Source: an uncultured Planctomycetaceae bacterium (lineage in GTDB: Bacteria; Planctomycetota; Planctomycetia; Pirellulales; Pirellulaceae). Taken from it: a stretch of 10,543 nt of DNA. Below the pieces are notes generated by a model. That model searched no databases and was not told where the DNA came from. It was given only the letters and a program-made list of their open reading frames with translations. Every line of letters begins with the position of its first letter. The stretch's first letter is position 1. Of the stretch, positions 1 to 8,987 are shown piece by piece. Both the position numbers and the translations under genes were made by a program. The stretch covers positions 1 through 10,543 of the forward strand of contig CALELC010000084.1 in NCBI GenBank assembly GCA_937904535.1, in the 5' to 3' direction.

Positions 1-2
1 CC

Positions 3-404
3 GGCTCGCGCCTGATTGAGCAATCACAAGAAGCGATGACCTGGCGGATCGGCGATTTCGGTTTTGAGATGACGCTTTCGGCCGAAGTGCCGGGGATCAT
101 TGAAGCCCAGCTTCGCGAGTACCTCACACGCTGGCTGGCCCGGCATCAACTGCAGCTTGCCGACATCCAAGGCTGGGCGATTCATCCGGGCGGGCCGCGG
201 ATTCTGCGTGCGGTCCAGACGGCGCTGGAGTTGAGCGACGAGGCGCTGCAACCGGCTCGCCAAGTCTTGGCCGATCACGGCAACATGTCCTCGCCGACGA
301 TGCTGTTCATCCTCGATCGCTTCGTGCAAGAGCGTCGACCGCGTCCCTGGTTGATGCTCGGCTTTGGGCCGGGGCTGGAAGTCGAAGTCGCGCTGCTGCG
401 TTAG
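3..404 (+). CDS. Type III polyketide synthase (chalcone/stilbene synthase family), 3'-terminal fragment
   Basis: The frame is open to the left edge, so the gene starts outside the window and only about 133 C-terminal residues are visible. An internal ATG at 36 is not the real start. The visible part is the C-terminal thiolase-fold domain. It carries WAIHPGGP, which holds the catalytic His, GNMSSPT, which holds the catalytic Asn, and the GFGPGL segment close to the C-terminus, all diagnostic of chalcone-synthase-type enzymes. The nucleophilic Cys should lie upstream and cannot be checked. Family members are cytoplasmic homodimers that condense an acyl-CoA starter with malonyl-CoA units into alkylresorcinols, alkylpyrones or similar phenolics. 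The product here cannot be predicted from this half. The stop is followed by a 162-base gap before the next gene on the same strand. I am confident of the family and not of the substrate. Confidence 0.93.
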   Translation, partial: GSRLIEQSQEAMTWRIGDFGFEMTLSAEVPGIIEAQLREYLTRWLARHQLQLADIQGWAIHPGGPRILRAVQTALELSDEALQPARQVLADHGNMSSPTMLFILDRFVQERRPRPWLMLGFGPGLEVEVALLR

Positions 405-566
405 GGCTTCGAGACTCAGGCGTCTCAGACCGGTGGCCTGTGTCGAGCGATTCAGAGTGCGAGCGCGGCGGAGCGATCCCGGGTCTGCTCGCATCTGGCA
501 ATGTAGCCCAGTAGCTTATTGGACATCCCCTCTGCTGTCATCTCACTCAGCCTTCAGGTCCACGCC
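405..566. other. Intergenic gap between polyketide synthase and FAD oxidoreductase
   Basis: No convincing gene lies here. A short inverted repeat, GAGAC at 411-415 and GTCTC at 422-426 with a 6-base loop, sits just after the polyketide synthase stop. With a 5-bp stem and no T-run it is too weak to call a terminator. The frame of the next gene is open upstream to a TTG at 519, but the 16 residues this would add precede a normal signal peptide, so the gap is treated as non-coding. No convincing promoter boxes were seen. Confidence 0.4.
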
Positions 567-2516
567 ATGCTGCGCTCCCGTTACGGCCCCCCCTGTCGCC
601 GATCGGTCCAAGTCATGCTGTGCTGCGGTTTTCTGCTGAGCGGATTGAGTTGTCTGCTCCTGATGCCATCGGCTCTGGCCGAAGAACCGCGTATCCGCGG
701 GAAGTACGACGTCATCGTCTACAGCGCGACACCTTGCGGAATCGCCGCTGCCCTGGCCGCCGCGGATGACGGCCAAGAAGTCTTACTCGTAGAGCCGACG
801 GTGCGAATCGGCGGATTGACGACCAATGGGCTCTCGCATGCCGATTTTCGCACATTTCCCGGGCTGACTGGCACGTTCCGCGAGTTTGCCCACCGCGTCG
901 ATTCCTACTACCGCCACACCGATGGCGAAGCATCAGCTCAGGTTGAAGCGAGCTTCGGCGGAACGCAGGGTGAACCGAGCGTCAATCTGAAGGTGCTCGA
1001 GCAGATGCTGGCGGAGCGACCGACGGTCACCGTACTTCGGTCGCACGTGCTCGCAAGCGTCGAATTAGAACCCGCTGAGCCGCTCAGTGCCGCGTCCCAA
1101 GTTGTCGCGCCGGGCCAGCCTCAGCGAATCGCCCGAGCCGTTTTTCAGGGGCCGCAATCGCCGCCGTTCGTGGTCACCGCTGCGGTGTACATCGATGCGA
1201 GTTACGAAGGTGATTTGATGGCTGCCGCCGGAGTACCCTTTCACGTCGGCCGCGAAAGCCGTCACGTCTACGGTGAGTCGCTGGCCCCGGAGCATGCCGA
1301 TTCCCAGGTACAGGGCTACAACTTCCGGCTGATCATGACGACCGACCCGGAGAATCGGGTCATGCCAGCGGCACCTCCGGGATATGAACGTGAGCAGTTC
1401 CTAGGCGTTCTGCCCATCCTTGCCAGCGGCCAAATCGAGAGCGTGTTCGGCTATCCGTCGCGGTGCATCATCAAAGCCCACACGCCCGGTCTGCCCAATT
1501 CAAAATATGACATTAACGATGTCTCGCGCGGATTAGTGAGACTGTCGCTGCCCGGTGAGAACCAGGGCTGGCCGACGGGCGACGCCGCAACGCGGCAGCG
1601 GATTTTCGACGCTCACCGCCAGTGGAACGAAGGATTGATCTATTTTCTGCAGAACGACTCAGCGGTCCCCGAAACGTTTCGTACAGATGCACGCCGGTGG
1701 GGCTGGTGCCGTGACGAGTTCCTTGAAAATGATCACCTTCCGGTGCAGTTGTACGTGCGGGAAGCTCGGCGGATGATCGGCTCGTATGTGTACACCCAGA
1801 GCGATACCGATCAAGCTCCTGGCGACGTGCGGTCCAAATGGCATACCGACTCGATTGCGATGGGCGACTACGGCCCGAATTGCCACGGAACGGGGCATGA
1901 AGGCGGCCGCTTCGATGGCCGGCACACCGGCGAGTTCTATCACCGCGTGGCTCCGTATCAGATTCCTTACGGCGTGCTGACTCCCGATCGGACGCAACCC
2001 GCTGCCGTAACCAACTTGCTGGTCCCGGGCGCCGTCAGCTCATCCCATGTCGGCTTCTGTGCATTGCGTCTGGAGCCGATTTGGACTTCGCTCGGTCAAG
2101 CCGCCGGACACGCAGCGCACCTAGCGATTGCCTCAAAACGTCCGGTCCAGGAAGTCTCGGTTCCCGAGTTACAAACGCGGCTTCACCAGACGGGTGCGGC
2201 AACGATCTACATCAGTGACGTTCTGCCCACAGATCCCGATTTCGAACTCGTCCAGTGGTGGGGCAGCTGCGGTGGGTTCCACGGCCTTTGCCAGTCAACA
2301 GGCAGCTATGGCCAGCGCGGGAAGCAGATCGTTGGCCAATATTACGAGCCTTTTCCCGATCATGCCGCGGGGCTCGAGCAGATACTGGACACAACCACCT
2401 TGGAGCGTTGGGCGACGGTGGCATTGAACCAGGGATTTAGCGCAGACCAGCTCCCGGTGCGAAATCCCCCAATGACCCGCCGCGCCTGGCTGGTGCAACT
2501 GCGGACCGCACGCTGA
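567..2516 (+). CDS. Exported FAD-dependent oxidoreductase (FAD_oxidored family)
   Basis: A 649-residue flavoprotein-like enzyme. ATG 567 is preferred to an in-frame TTG at 519 because an AGG lies 8 bases upstream and the protein then opens with a basic segment (R3, R5, R11, R12), a hydrophobic core at about 16-32 and an ALA-EE signal-peptidase site after residue 38. The mature protein would be periplasmic or secreted. RRSV at 11-14 is a poor Tat motif. The FAD-binding beta-alpha-beta unit spans about 48-76 (DVIVYSATPCGIAAA, ending LLVEP), followed by IGGLTTNGL. A second FAD-contact motif is R501-L-E-P with LGQAAGHAA at 509-517. A C-terminal block from about 547 (YISDVLPTDPDFELVQWWG) resembles the end of secreted planctomycete members. 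Ser53 replaces the usual first glycine of the loop. Relatives are sometimes labelled xanthan lyase or hypothetical; the substrate is unknown. It converges with gltD 79 bases downstream. Confidence 0.85.
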   Translation: MLRSRYGPPCRRSVQVMLCCGFLLSGLSCLLLMPSALAEEPRIRGKYDVIVYSATPCGIAAALAAADDGQEVLLVEPTVRIGGLTTNGLSHADFRTFPGLTGTFREFAHRVDSYYRHTDGEASAQVEASFGGTQGEPSVNLKVLEQMLAERPTVTVLRSHVLASVELEPAEPLSAASQVVAPGQPQRIARAVFQGPQSPPFVVTAAVYIDASYEGDLMAAAGVPFHVGRESRHVYGESLAPEHADSQVQGYNFRLIMTTDPENRVMPAAPPGYEREQFLGVLPILASGQIESVFGYPSRCIIKAHTPGLPNSKYDINDVSRGLVRLSLPGENQGWPTGDAATRQRIFDAHRQWNEGLIYFLQNDSAVPETFRTDARRWGWCRDEFLENDHLPVQLYVREARRMIGSYVYTQSDTDQAPGDVRSKWHTDSIAMGDYGPNCHGTGHEGGRFDGRHTGEFYHRVAPYQIPYGVLTPDRTQPAAVTNLLVPGAVSSSHVGFCALRLEPIWTSLGQAAGHAAHLAIASKRPVQEVSVPELQTRLHQTGAATIYISDVLPTDPDFELVQWWGSCGGFHGLCQSTGSYGQRGKQIVGQYYEPFPDHAAGLEQILDTTTLERWATVALNQGFSADQLPVRNPPMTRRAWLVQLRTAR

Positions 2517-2548
2517 GCGGCCCGCAAACCGGTGCATGCTGACCACTG

Positions 2549-2571
2549 GTCGCATCACAAATCGATGCGAC
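2549..2571. terminator. Possible hairpin between convergent FAD oxidoreductase and gltD
   Basis: GTCGCATC at 2549-2556 is the exact reverse complement of GATGCGAC at 2564-2571, giving an 8-bp stem with a 7-base loop in the 79-base gap between two convergent stop codons. The position fits a shared transcription end, but no T-run follows on either strand, so it would not be a classical intrinsic terminator. A shorter overlapping hairpin, GACC-act-GGTC, occupies 2541-2551. The structure is seen in the sequence; the function is inferred from position. Confidence 0.4.
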
Positions 2572-2595
2572 AAGCGGTCGGAAAATTACCCGGTA

Positions 2596-4095
2596 CTAGG
2601 TTGCCAGCGCCGTACCGAGAGTGATTCCGGGGGCCGGCAATTCGCTCTGCCCCATCAGATAGGTGTCGATCGCTCGAGCGGCACCCCGGCCTTCGTTGAT
2701 CGCCCAGACGACCAAGCTTTGGCCACGGCGGCAGTCGCCCGCGGCAAACACGCCAGGAATGCTGGTAGCGAATTCGCCATGCAGTGCTTTGAAGTTGCTT
2801 CGCGGGTCGAGTTCGACCCCGAGCGCTTCGGCCAAGTAAGACTCGGGACCGAGGAAGCCCATCGCCAACAGCACCAATTGCGCTGGCCAGATTTTTTCAG
2901 AGCCAGGAACTTCGGACATCTTCCAAGCCCCTTTCTCGTCTTTGGTCCACTCGACCTGCACCGATTTGACTCCCGTGAGCTTACCGTGCTCGTCGCCGAT
3001 AAACTCTTTCGTCAGCAGTTGGTACTCGCGAGGATCGCGACCAAACTTGGCTTCGGATTCTTCGTGGCCGTAGTCGACGCGGAAAATACGCGGCCATTCC
3101 GGCCAAGGATTATCCGGGGCACGATCGGCGGGCGGTTTGGGCAGCAATTCAAAGTTGACCAAGCTGCGGCAACCGTGGCGGAGGCTGGTGGCGATGCAGT
3201 CGGTACCGGTGTCACCACCGCCGATCACGATCACATCCTTGCCTTCGGCGCTGATGAACTGGCCGTTGAGCAGATCGCCATGAACCGATTGCTTGGTGTT
3301 GCTGGTCAGGAACTCCATTGCGAAATGCACGCCGCTCAGTTCGCGGCCTGGCATCGGCAGATCACGTGGCTTGGTCGCTCCGCAGGCCAGGAGCACCGCG
3401 TCGTGCGAATCCATCACTTCCTTGGCATCGACGTTCTTGCCAACGTTGGCGCCGGTGACAAACTTCACGCCTTCGGCAGCCAATTTGTCGACTCGACGCT
3501 GGACCACGGTCTTGGCCAACTTCATGTTTGGAATGCCGTACTGCAGCAAACCACCGATGCGATCCGCCCGCTCGTAGACGGTTACCGAGTGGCCAGCCTG
3601 ATTGAGCTGATCGGCGGCTGCCAGACCCGACGGGCCGCTACCGATGACCGCGACTTTCTTGCCTGTCCGTTCGCTCGGTGGCTGCGGTACGATCCAGCCT
3701 TCGGCCCAAGCGCGGTCAGCGATCGCATTTTCGATGTTCTTGATCGTCACCGGCGGGTTGGTAATCCCGAGCACGCACGCGCCTTCGCACGGTGCCGGAC
3801 AGGTCCGCCCGGTGAACTCCGGGAAATTGTTCGTCTTATGGAGCCGATCGATCGCTTCTCGCCAGCGATTGTTGTAAACCAGATCGTTCCATTCCGGGAT
3901 CAGGTTATCGATCGGGCAACCGGTGGCGCTTTGGCAAAACGGCACCCCGCAGTCCATGCAGCGTGCACCTTGCTCGCGGAGTTGCTCAACTTTGGGATCG
4001 GTATAGATTTCGTCGTAATCGTTCAGACGGACCACCGGCAGGCGCCAAGCTACTTTCTTCCGATCAAATTCTTTAAATCCGGTGGGCTTGCCCAT
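2596..4095 (-). CDS. gltD: Glutamate synthase, small (beta) subunit
   Basis: A 499-residue protein. Its N-terminal region carries the [4Fe-4S] cysteine motifs C46-x2-C49-x4-C54-x5-C60, continuing into [13 protein letters not shown], and C99-x3-C103-x3-C107. An FAD-binding GSGPSG lies at 152-157 with YERADRIGG after it, an NADPH-binding GGGDTG at 292-297, and the FAD-closing [13 protein letters not shown] motif near the C-terminus. In the GltBD complex this cytoplasmic subunit oxidises NAD(P)H and passes electrons to the large subunit, which makes two glutamates from glutamine and 2-oxoglutarate. The length matches the family. The ATG at 4095 is preceded by a purine-rich AAAGAGA about 9 bases upstream, and the [10 protein letters not shown] start is typical. 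It is alone: the upstream neighbour is divergent and the downstream one convergent, so gltB must be elsewhere. GltD-like subunits also pair with other oxidoreductases, but the overall sequence fits true GltD. Confidence 0.95.
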   Translation of the reverse strand: MGKPTGFKEFDRKKVAWRLPVVRLNDYDEIYTDPKVEQLREQGARCMDCGVPFCQSATGCPIDNLIPEWNDLVYNNRWREAIDRLHKTNNFPEFTGRTCPAPCEGACVLGITNPPVTIKNIENAIADRAWAEGWIVPQPPSERTGKKVAVIGSGPSGLAAADQLNQAGHSVTVYERADRIGGLLQYGIPNMKLAKTVVQRRVDKLAAEGVKFVTGANVGKNVDAKEVMDSHDAVLLACGATKPRDLPMPGRELSGVHFAMEFLTSNTKQSVHGDLLNGQFISAEGKDVIVIGGGDTGTDCIATSLRHGCRSLVNFELLPKPPADRAPDNPWPEWPRIFRVDYGHEESEAKFGRDPREYQLLTKEFIGDEHGKLTGVKSVQVEWTKDEKGAWKMSEVPGSEKIWPAQLVLLAMGFLGPESYLAEALGVELDPRSNFKALHGEFATSIPGVFAAGDCRRGQSLVVWAINEGRGAARAIDTYLMGQSELPAPGITLGTALAT

Positions 4096-4376
4096 AGAAC
4101 GATTCTCTTTCGATTGCCGATTTCTGTCTTGTCGTCGGGCGACGGGCCCACGACATTGTCATGCGGCCACTCCCCAAACCCCCATGAAAGACTGAGTAGA
4201 AGTGACTCGTCGCTTGCGCGAATGTACTTGCCGTCTGCCCAAGTCGTCAATGGTTTTGTTTACCACTCTCTCCTGAACCGCCGCGGCGTCACACAGTATG
4301 TTAGGGCTGATTTTTAAGTCCTTCCTGCTGAACCAGTTCTTCGCTCCATCTCGACAACGGCGACCGAAGCCCCCTT
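4096..4376. other. Divergent intergenic region (gltD / DUF368 gene)
   Basis: These 281 bases separate two divergent genes and must hold the gltD promoter and probably the promoter of the DUF368-acc-pfk cluster. I could not identify convincing -35/-10 pairs in either direction. What is visible is a bulged hairpin at 4130-4155 (separate entry) and the short palindrome GCCGCGGC near 4280. The reading frames crossing this stretch are continuations of antisense frames over gltD and do not look like genes. Confidence 0.5.
4130..4155 (-). promoter_or_regulatory. Bulged inverted repeat in the gltD upstream region
   Basis: On the plus strand TGTCGT (4130-4135), bulged C4136 and GGGC (4137-4140) pair with GCCC (4146-4149) and ACGACA (4150-4155) around a 5-base loop, a 10-bp GC-rich stem with one bulge. 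It lies 34-60 bases before the gltD start codon, so it would form in the gltD leader RNA if transcription begins further upstream, or act as an operator if it overlaps the promoter. No T-run follows on the gltD side, so it is not an attenuator of the simple intrinsic type. Function is inference. Confidence 0.35.
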
Positions 4377-5405
4377 ATGGCCACTGAAACTGTATCACCG
4401 ACTCCGGAAGCCGGGTCACCCGCGGCCGCTACCGACGCACGTGCGTCGCTCTCGCAGGACCTCCTCAACATGGTCCGCGGATTTTGTATGGGAGCCGCCG
4501 ATACCGTGCCTGGAGTCAGTGGCGGAACCGTAGCGCTGGTGCTGGGGCATTACCAGCGGTTGCTGCGGGCAATCAACAGCTTTAATCCGACGGCGCTGTC
4601 GCTGTTGCGAAGTGGTCAGTGGGCCGCGCTGTGGAAGCACTGCGACCTGCGGTTTCTAGTGGCACTAGCGATCGGGCTGGTGATCGGTGCCGGTTCTTTG
4701 GCGACCACGATGCACTGGTTGCTCGAGCACCGAATGCCGGAAACGTACGCCGTGTTTTTTGGGCTGATCCTGATCAGCGGTTGGATCGTGGCCAAGTCGG
4801 TGCAGCGTTGGACCCTGGCCGCAGGAGCGGCGTTGGTGGCGGGCGGACTCCTGGCGTATAGCATCGCGCTGCTGCCGGTTGGCCAGGCCAGCGACTTTGG
4901 TCCCTACTTATTCTTTACCGCCACGATTGCGATTTGCGCCATGATCTTGCCAGGAATCAGCGGTGCGTTTGTGCTGCTGGTGCTCGGTACCTACCATCCG
5001 GTGCTGGGGATGATCAAGCAATTTGTCCATGGCGATCTTTCCTTGGGATTGATCACCAATCTGACGTTGTTCGCCTCAGGATGCATCATCGGGTTGGCTG
5101 CGTTCTCGCGCCTGCTCCACTGGTTGTTGCGAGTTCATCCCGATGTGACGATGGCGGCCCTGGTCGGAATGATGGTCGGCTCGCTGCGTAAGATTTGGCC
5201 CTTGCAACAGGCCACCGAGGCGACGGCGAACTTGCCGTTTGATGAGCAGCAGTTTCGTGTGGTGTCGGTGAGCGAGTGGGACGGCAACCTGCTGGTTTTG
5301 GTTGCGTTGGCGATCGCCGCGGTCGTGATCGTAGGGTTAATTGAGCGAATCGCTTCGCAATCCGGCCAAGCCGACCCGGTGTCGCCGCAGCGCCCGCTCG
5401 CCTAG
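4377..5405 (+). CDS. DUF368 family membrane protein (PopT-type undecaprenyl-phosphate translocase candidate)
   Basis: A 342-residue polytopic membrane protein. It carries both hallmark segments of DUF368: RGFCMGAADTVPGVSGGT at 34-51 and a second-half counterpart, ICAMILPGISGAFVLLVLGTY, at 186-206. The two PGxSG elements suggest an internal repeat, as in inverted-repeat carriers. Hydrophobic stretches are seen around 93-112, 124-140, 147-166, 178-205, 225-247, 258-270 and 304-322. The first ~30 residues are a polar Ala/Pro/Thr-rich tail, likely cytoplasmic. Recent work on DUF368 (PopT) proteins supports a role in recycling the lipid carrier undecaprenyl phosphate across the inner membrane for cell-envelope synthesis; transfer of that function to this protein is by family only. 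The ATG at 4377 has no clear ribosome-binding site; Met32 is an alternative but would leave almost nothing before the conserved core. It is first of four co-directional genes, with 141 bases before accB. Confidence 0.9.
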   Translation: MATETVSPTPEAGSPAAATDARASLSQDLLNMVRGFCMGAADTVPGVSGGTVALVLGHYQRLLRAINSFNPTALSLLRSGQWAALWKHCDLRFLVALAIGLVIGAGSLATTMHWLLEHRMPETYAVFFGLILISGWIVAKSVQRWTLAAGAALVAGGLLAYSIALLPVGQASDFGPYLFFTATIAICAMILPGISGAFVLLVLGTYHPVLGMIKQFVHGDLSLGLITNLTLFASGCIIGLAAFSRLLHWLLRVHPDVTMAALVGMMVGSLRKIWPLQQATEATANLPFDEQQFRVVSVSEWDGNLLVLVALAIAAVVIVGLIERIASQSGQADPVSPQRPLA

Positions 5406-5546
5406 TTAGCATAATCCCAAACTCAAGTTGGGTGCCGAAGCAACGGCTGAGTGGTCTCGATCGCTCGGCAGGGTTGCGGTACAACATGCACCCGTGACGG
5501 CGTAGCAGTTCGTGAACATCCGGTTGGCGAGAATAGGTTGGCAAGC

Positions 5547-6065
5547 ATGAAGAGCGGCGGTGAAAAACACTCGGGCGGCAAGAGTGAGGGCGACAGCCCC
5601 GGCGACGTGTTTGAACTCGATCGGCTGCGCCAGTTGATCGAACTGATGGAGACCCATGACCTGACGGAGATCAACCTTCGCCAGGGAAGTGAAAAGGTCA
5701 AACTGCGGCGTGGCAGCGCGGTGGCGATGGCTCCGATGAGCGTTGCCCCGGCAGCCGCACCGGTTCCGCAGGCCCCGGCAGCCGCGACACCAGCAGCTGC
5801 TCCGGCAACCGAAGGCGCCCATATCGTCACCATCAAGGCTCCGATGGTCGGCACCTTCTATGCCCGCCCCAACCCGGAATCCGAACCATTTGTGAAGGTC
5901 GGACAGCGGATCAGCGCGGACACCGTGGTGTGCATCATCGAGGCGATGAAGGTCTTCAACGAGATCCCCGCTGAAGTCAGCGGCCAGGTCGTCGCGGTAC
6001 TGGCCGACGACCAGCAAGCAATCGATTTTGGGCGTCCCCTATTTAAGGTCGACACCTCGGCTTAG
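5547..6065 (+). CDS. accB: Acetyl-CoA carboxylase biotin carboxyl carrier protein (BCCP)
   Basis: A 172-residue protein with typical BCCP architecture. An N-terminal domain at about 21-57 ([14 protein letters not shown], then [13 protein letters not shown]) is followed by an Ala/Pro-rich flexible linker at about 58-90 and the biotinyl domain from about 92. Lys135 in EAMK is the biotin attachment site. The [18 protein letters not shown] segment contains the 'thumb' loop of bacterial acetyl-CoA carboxylase carriers. Biotinylated BCCP shuttles the carboxyl group from AccC to the AccAD transferase in the cytoplasm, producing malonyl-CoA. The ATG at 5547 is chosen because the conserved domain begins soon after it and an AGG lies 9 bases upstream. 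The frame is open to a GTG at 5451, but the extra 32 residues have no BCCP character. accC follows after 53 bases, the usual accBC arrangement. Confidence 0.96.
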   Translation: MKSGGEKHSGGKSEGDSPGDVFELDRLRQLIELMETHDLTEINLRQGSEKVKLRRGSAVAMAPMSVAPAAAPVPQAPAAATPAAAPATEGAHIVTIKAPMVGTFYARPNPESEPFVKVGQRISADTVVCIIEAMKVFNEIPAEVSGQVVAVLADDQQAIDFGRPLFKVDTSA

Positions 6066-6118
6066 TTCATAGCCGCGTCGACCTCTTTTTGCCCCTTCGG
6101 CCCGACCTCTGCGTCTCT

Positions 6119-7465
6119 ATGTACAACCGGATTCTCATCGCTAACCGTGGAGAGATCGCTCTCCGAGTCATTCGCGCGTGCCGCGAGATGGGCATTGAAA
6201 CTGTGGCGGTCTACAGCCAGGCCGACGCTGATTCGATGCACGTGCGATTGGCGGACGAAGCGTACTGCATCGGCCCACCGCGGAGCAGCGACAGTTACCT
6301 GCGGATCGACCAAATCATCAGCGCGGCCGAAGTCGGCAACGTCGATGCGATTCATCCGGGCTACGGCTTCCTGTCGGAGAACGCGCATTTCAACGAAGTC
6401 TGTCGCAGTTGTGAGATCGACTTCATCGGCCCCACCCCCGAGGCGATGGAAAAGCTCGGCGACAAGAACACGGCTCGGTCCATCGCCATCGCTTCGGGCG
6501 TACCGGTCGTGCCCGGCAGCGACGGGTTGATCGAAGAAGACGCCGAGGCGCTCCGCGTCGCGGCGGAAATCGGTTATCCGGTGCTGGTAAAGGCGACGGC
6601 TGGCGGTGGCGGTAAGGGGATGCGAGTGGCGGTCGACCCATCGACGCTCACCGCTTCGCTGGCGGCAGCTCGCAACGAAGCGCTCGCCGCATTCGGCAAC
6701 GCGGGCGTGTACCTTGAAAAGTATGTTGAGCGGCCGCGGCACATCGAAGTTCAAGTCGTCGCGGATCTGCATGGTGAAGTGGTTCACTTCCACGAACGCG
6801 ACTGCAGCGTGCAGCGCCGTCACCAAAAGCTGATCGAAGAGGCCCCCAGTTCGACGCTGAGCCCGGAACGGCGCACGGCGATTTGCGAAGCAGCCGTGCG
6901 GATGATCCGCGGTGCCCACTACACCAACGCCGGCACCGTGGAGTTCATCGTCGACAAAGACGACAACTTCTACTTCATCGAAGTCAACGCACGGATTCAG
7001 GTCGAACACCCGGTTACCGAAATGGTCACCGGCGTCGATTTGATCAAGGAACAGATTCGGATCGCCGCTGGCGAAAAACTGTCGCGCACGCAGGATCAAA
7101 TCCCCTGCATCGGCGCTGCGATGGAATGCCGGATCAACGCCGAAAATCCGGATCGCAACTTCCAGCCCAACCCCGGACCGATCCACAAGATGTTCGCCCC
7201 TGGCGGTCTCGGTGTGCGATTCGATTCGCACGTCTACAGCGGCTACACGGTCCCCGCGTACTACGACTCGATGATTGGCAAGCTGATCGTTCATCGTCCG
7301 ACTCGCGAAGAGACGATCGAGACGATGCGACGGGCGCTGCGTGAGTTGCAGGTCGAAGGGATCTGCACCACAGCCGCCTTCCACGAACGAGTGCTCACGC
7401 ACCCCGAGTTCATCGCCGGCCGCTGTGACACCACCTTTGTCGATCGCGAACTGATCCGGCACTGA
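6119..7465 (+). CDS. accC: Acetyl-CoA carboxylase, biotin carboxylase subunit
   Basis: A 448-residue ATP-grasp enzyme that carboxylates the biotin on BCCP using ATP and bicarbonate, the first half-reaction of fatty-acid synthesis. The start [20 protein letters not shown] aligns with the E. coli enzyme, which supports ATG 6119 over an in-frame TTG at 6089. No Shine-Dalgarno sequence is evident. Numbering matches E. coli AccC (449 residues) almost exactly. Visible are K158 (E. coli K159), the glycine-rich lid at about 162-167 (GGGGKG), H209, E275, E288, N290, R292, E296 in [11 protein letters not shown], and R338 in AMECRINAE. All catalytic residues are therefore present. The metal-site segment reads [12 protein letters not shown] rather than the E. 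coli FIEMNTRIQVEH, a mild variation that spares the acidic and Arg residues. accD and accA are not in the window. The next gene begins 32 bases downstream and may be co-transcribed. Confidence 0.97.
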   Translation: MYNRILIANRGEIALRVIRACREMGIETVAVYSQADADSMHVRLADEAYCIGPPRSSDSYLRIDQIISAAEVGNVDAIHPGYGFLSENAHFNEVCRSCEIDFIGPTPEAMEKLGDKNTARSIAIASGVPVVPGSDGLIEEDAEALRVAAEIGYPVLVKATAGGGGKGMRVAVDPSTLTASLAAARNEALAAFGNAGVYLEKYVERPRHIEVQVVADLHGEVVHFHERDCSVQRRHQKLIEEAPSSTLSPERRTAICEAAVRMIRGAHYTNAGTVEFIVDKDDNFYFIEVNARIQVEHPVTEMVTGVDLIKEQIRIAAGEKLSRTQDQIPCIGAAMECRINAENPDRNFQPNPGPIHKMFAPGGLGVRFDSHVYSGYTVPAYYDSMIGKLIVHRPTREETIETMRRALRELQVEGICTTAAFHERVLTHPEFIAGRCDTTFVDRELIRH

Positions 7466-7485
7466 TTCATTCTCCCATACATCTC

Positions 7486-7490
7486 AGAGG
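7486..7490 (+). promoter_or_regulatory. Ribosome-binding site of the phosphofructokinase gene
   Basis: AGAGG at 7486-7490 lies 7 bases before ATG 7498, the best Shine-Dalgarno match in the window. It supports this start and shows that the gene has its own translation signal rather than being coupled to accC. Confidence 0.65.
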
Positions 7491-7497
7491 CTACCGC

Positions 7498-8778
<1,281 letters not shown>

Positions 8779-8783
8779 GCGAT

Positions 8784-8820
8784 CGATGGTCGCCCATCGC
8801 CCCGCGGTCTGACCGCGGGG
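8784..8820 (+). terminator. Tandem hairpins directly after the phosphofructokinase gene
   Basis: Two hairpins abut each other starting 6 bases after the stop. The first pairs CGATGG (8784-8789) with CCATCG (8794-8799) around a TCGC tetraloop. The second is a perfect 9-bp stem, CCCCGCGGT (8800-8808) with ACCGCGGGG (8812-8820), around a 3-base loop. Neither is followed by a T-run, so they may protect the mRNA 3' end or belong to a dispersed repeat rather than terminate transcription alone. Confidence 0.5.
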
Positions 8821-8913
8821 CAGGTTTGAATGCGCTACGCGACCGAGCGGCAGTCATTCGGACGCCGGCAGCGTCAACCACAGACTTTGAGCACTCAGCC
8901 AAAAGTGACATGC

Positions 8914-8945
8914 AAAAGGCCTGCAGCAAACGCCGCAGGCCTTTT
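8914..8945. terminator. Bidirectional intrinsic terminator between the phosphofructokinase gene and ilvD
   Basis: AAAAGGCCTGC at 8914-8924 is the exact reverse complement of GCAGGCCTTTT at 8935-8945. This gives an 11-bp stem with a 10-base loop that can form two further G-C pairs around AAAC. The stem ends in four T residues on both strands, so it can terminate the plus-strand cluster and ilvD on the minus strand. It lies in the 198-base convergent gap, as expected for a shared terminator. Confidence 0.85.
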
Positions 8946-8969
8946 CTGTTTCGCAACTGTTCGCTTCAG

Positions 8970-8987
8970 CTGACGATCATTCGTCAG
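8970..8987 (-). repeat. Short inverted repeat across the ilvD stop codon
   Basis: CTGACG at 8970-8975 pairs with CGTCAG at 8982-8987 around a 6-base loop that contains the ilvD stop codon (8977-8979, minus strand). It is a 6-bp stem about 25 bases before the main terminator as read from ilvD. The complementarity is direct; any role is uncertain and chance is possible. Confidence 0.3.

Noticed and set aside
519..566. TTG at 519 as the start of the FAD oxidoreductase
   Set aside because: It would place 16 extra residues before an ordinary signal peptide. ATG 567 has an AGG at suitable spacing and yields a normal basic n-region.
639..656. Possible lipobox (GLSC) in the signal peptide of the FAD oxidoreductase
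   Set aside because: The -3 position is Gly rather than Leu/Val/Ile, and the hydrophobic core continues past the Cys to a good ALA-EE signal-peptidase I site.
2536..4317. 593-codon open frame on the plus strand covering all of gltD
   Set aside because: It is antisense to a clear, full-length gltD with all cofactor motifs. Its translation shows no recognisable domain, and long antisense frames are expected where GC-rich third codon positions deplete stops on the other strand.
5416..5432. Small hairpin CCCAA/TTGGG after the DUF368 gene as a terminator
   Set aside because: The stem has only 5 bp with a 7-base loop and no T-run. It is too weak to claim that the cluster is split here.
5406..6017. 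203-codon minus-strand frame and other frames opposite accB
   Set aside because: They lie opposite accB and its Ala/Pro-rich linker, where repetitive codons keep the other frames open. No start signal or domain supports them.
6089..6118. TTG at 6089 as the start of accC
   Set aside because: ATG 6119 gives a protein whose start and residue numbering match E. coli AccC almost exactly.
6062..7462. 466-codon open frame on the minus strand over accC
   Set aside because: It is antisense to an accC with every catalytic residue in place. The translation is Asp/His/Arg/Val-rich without motifs, typical of codon-bias shadows.
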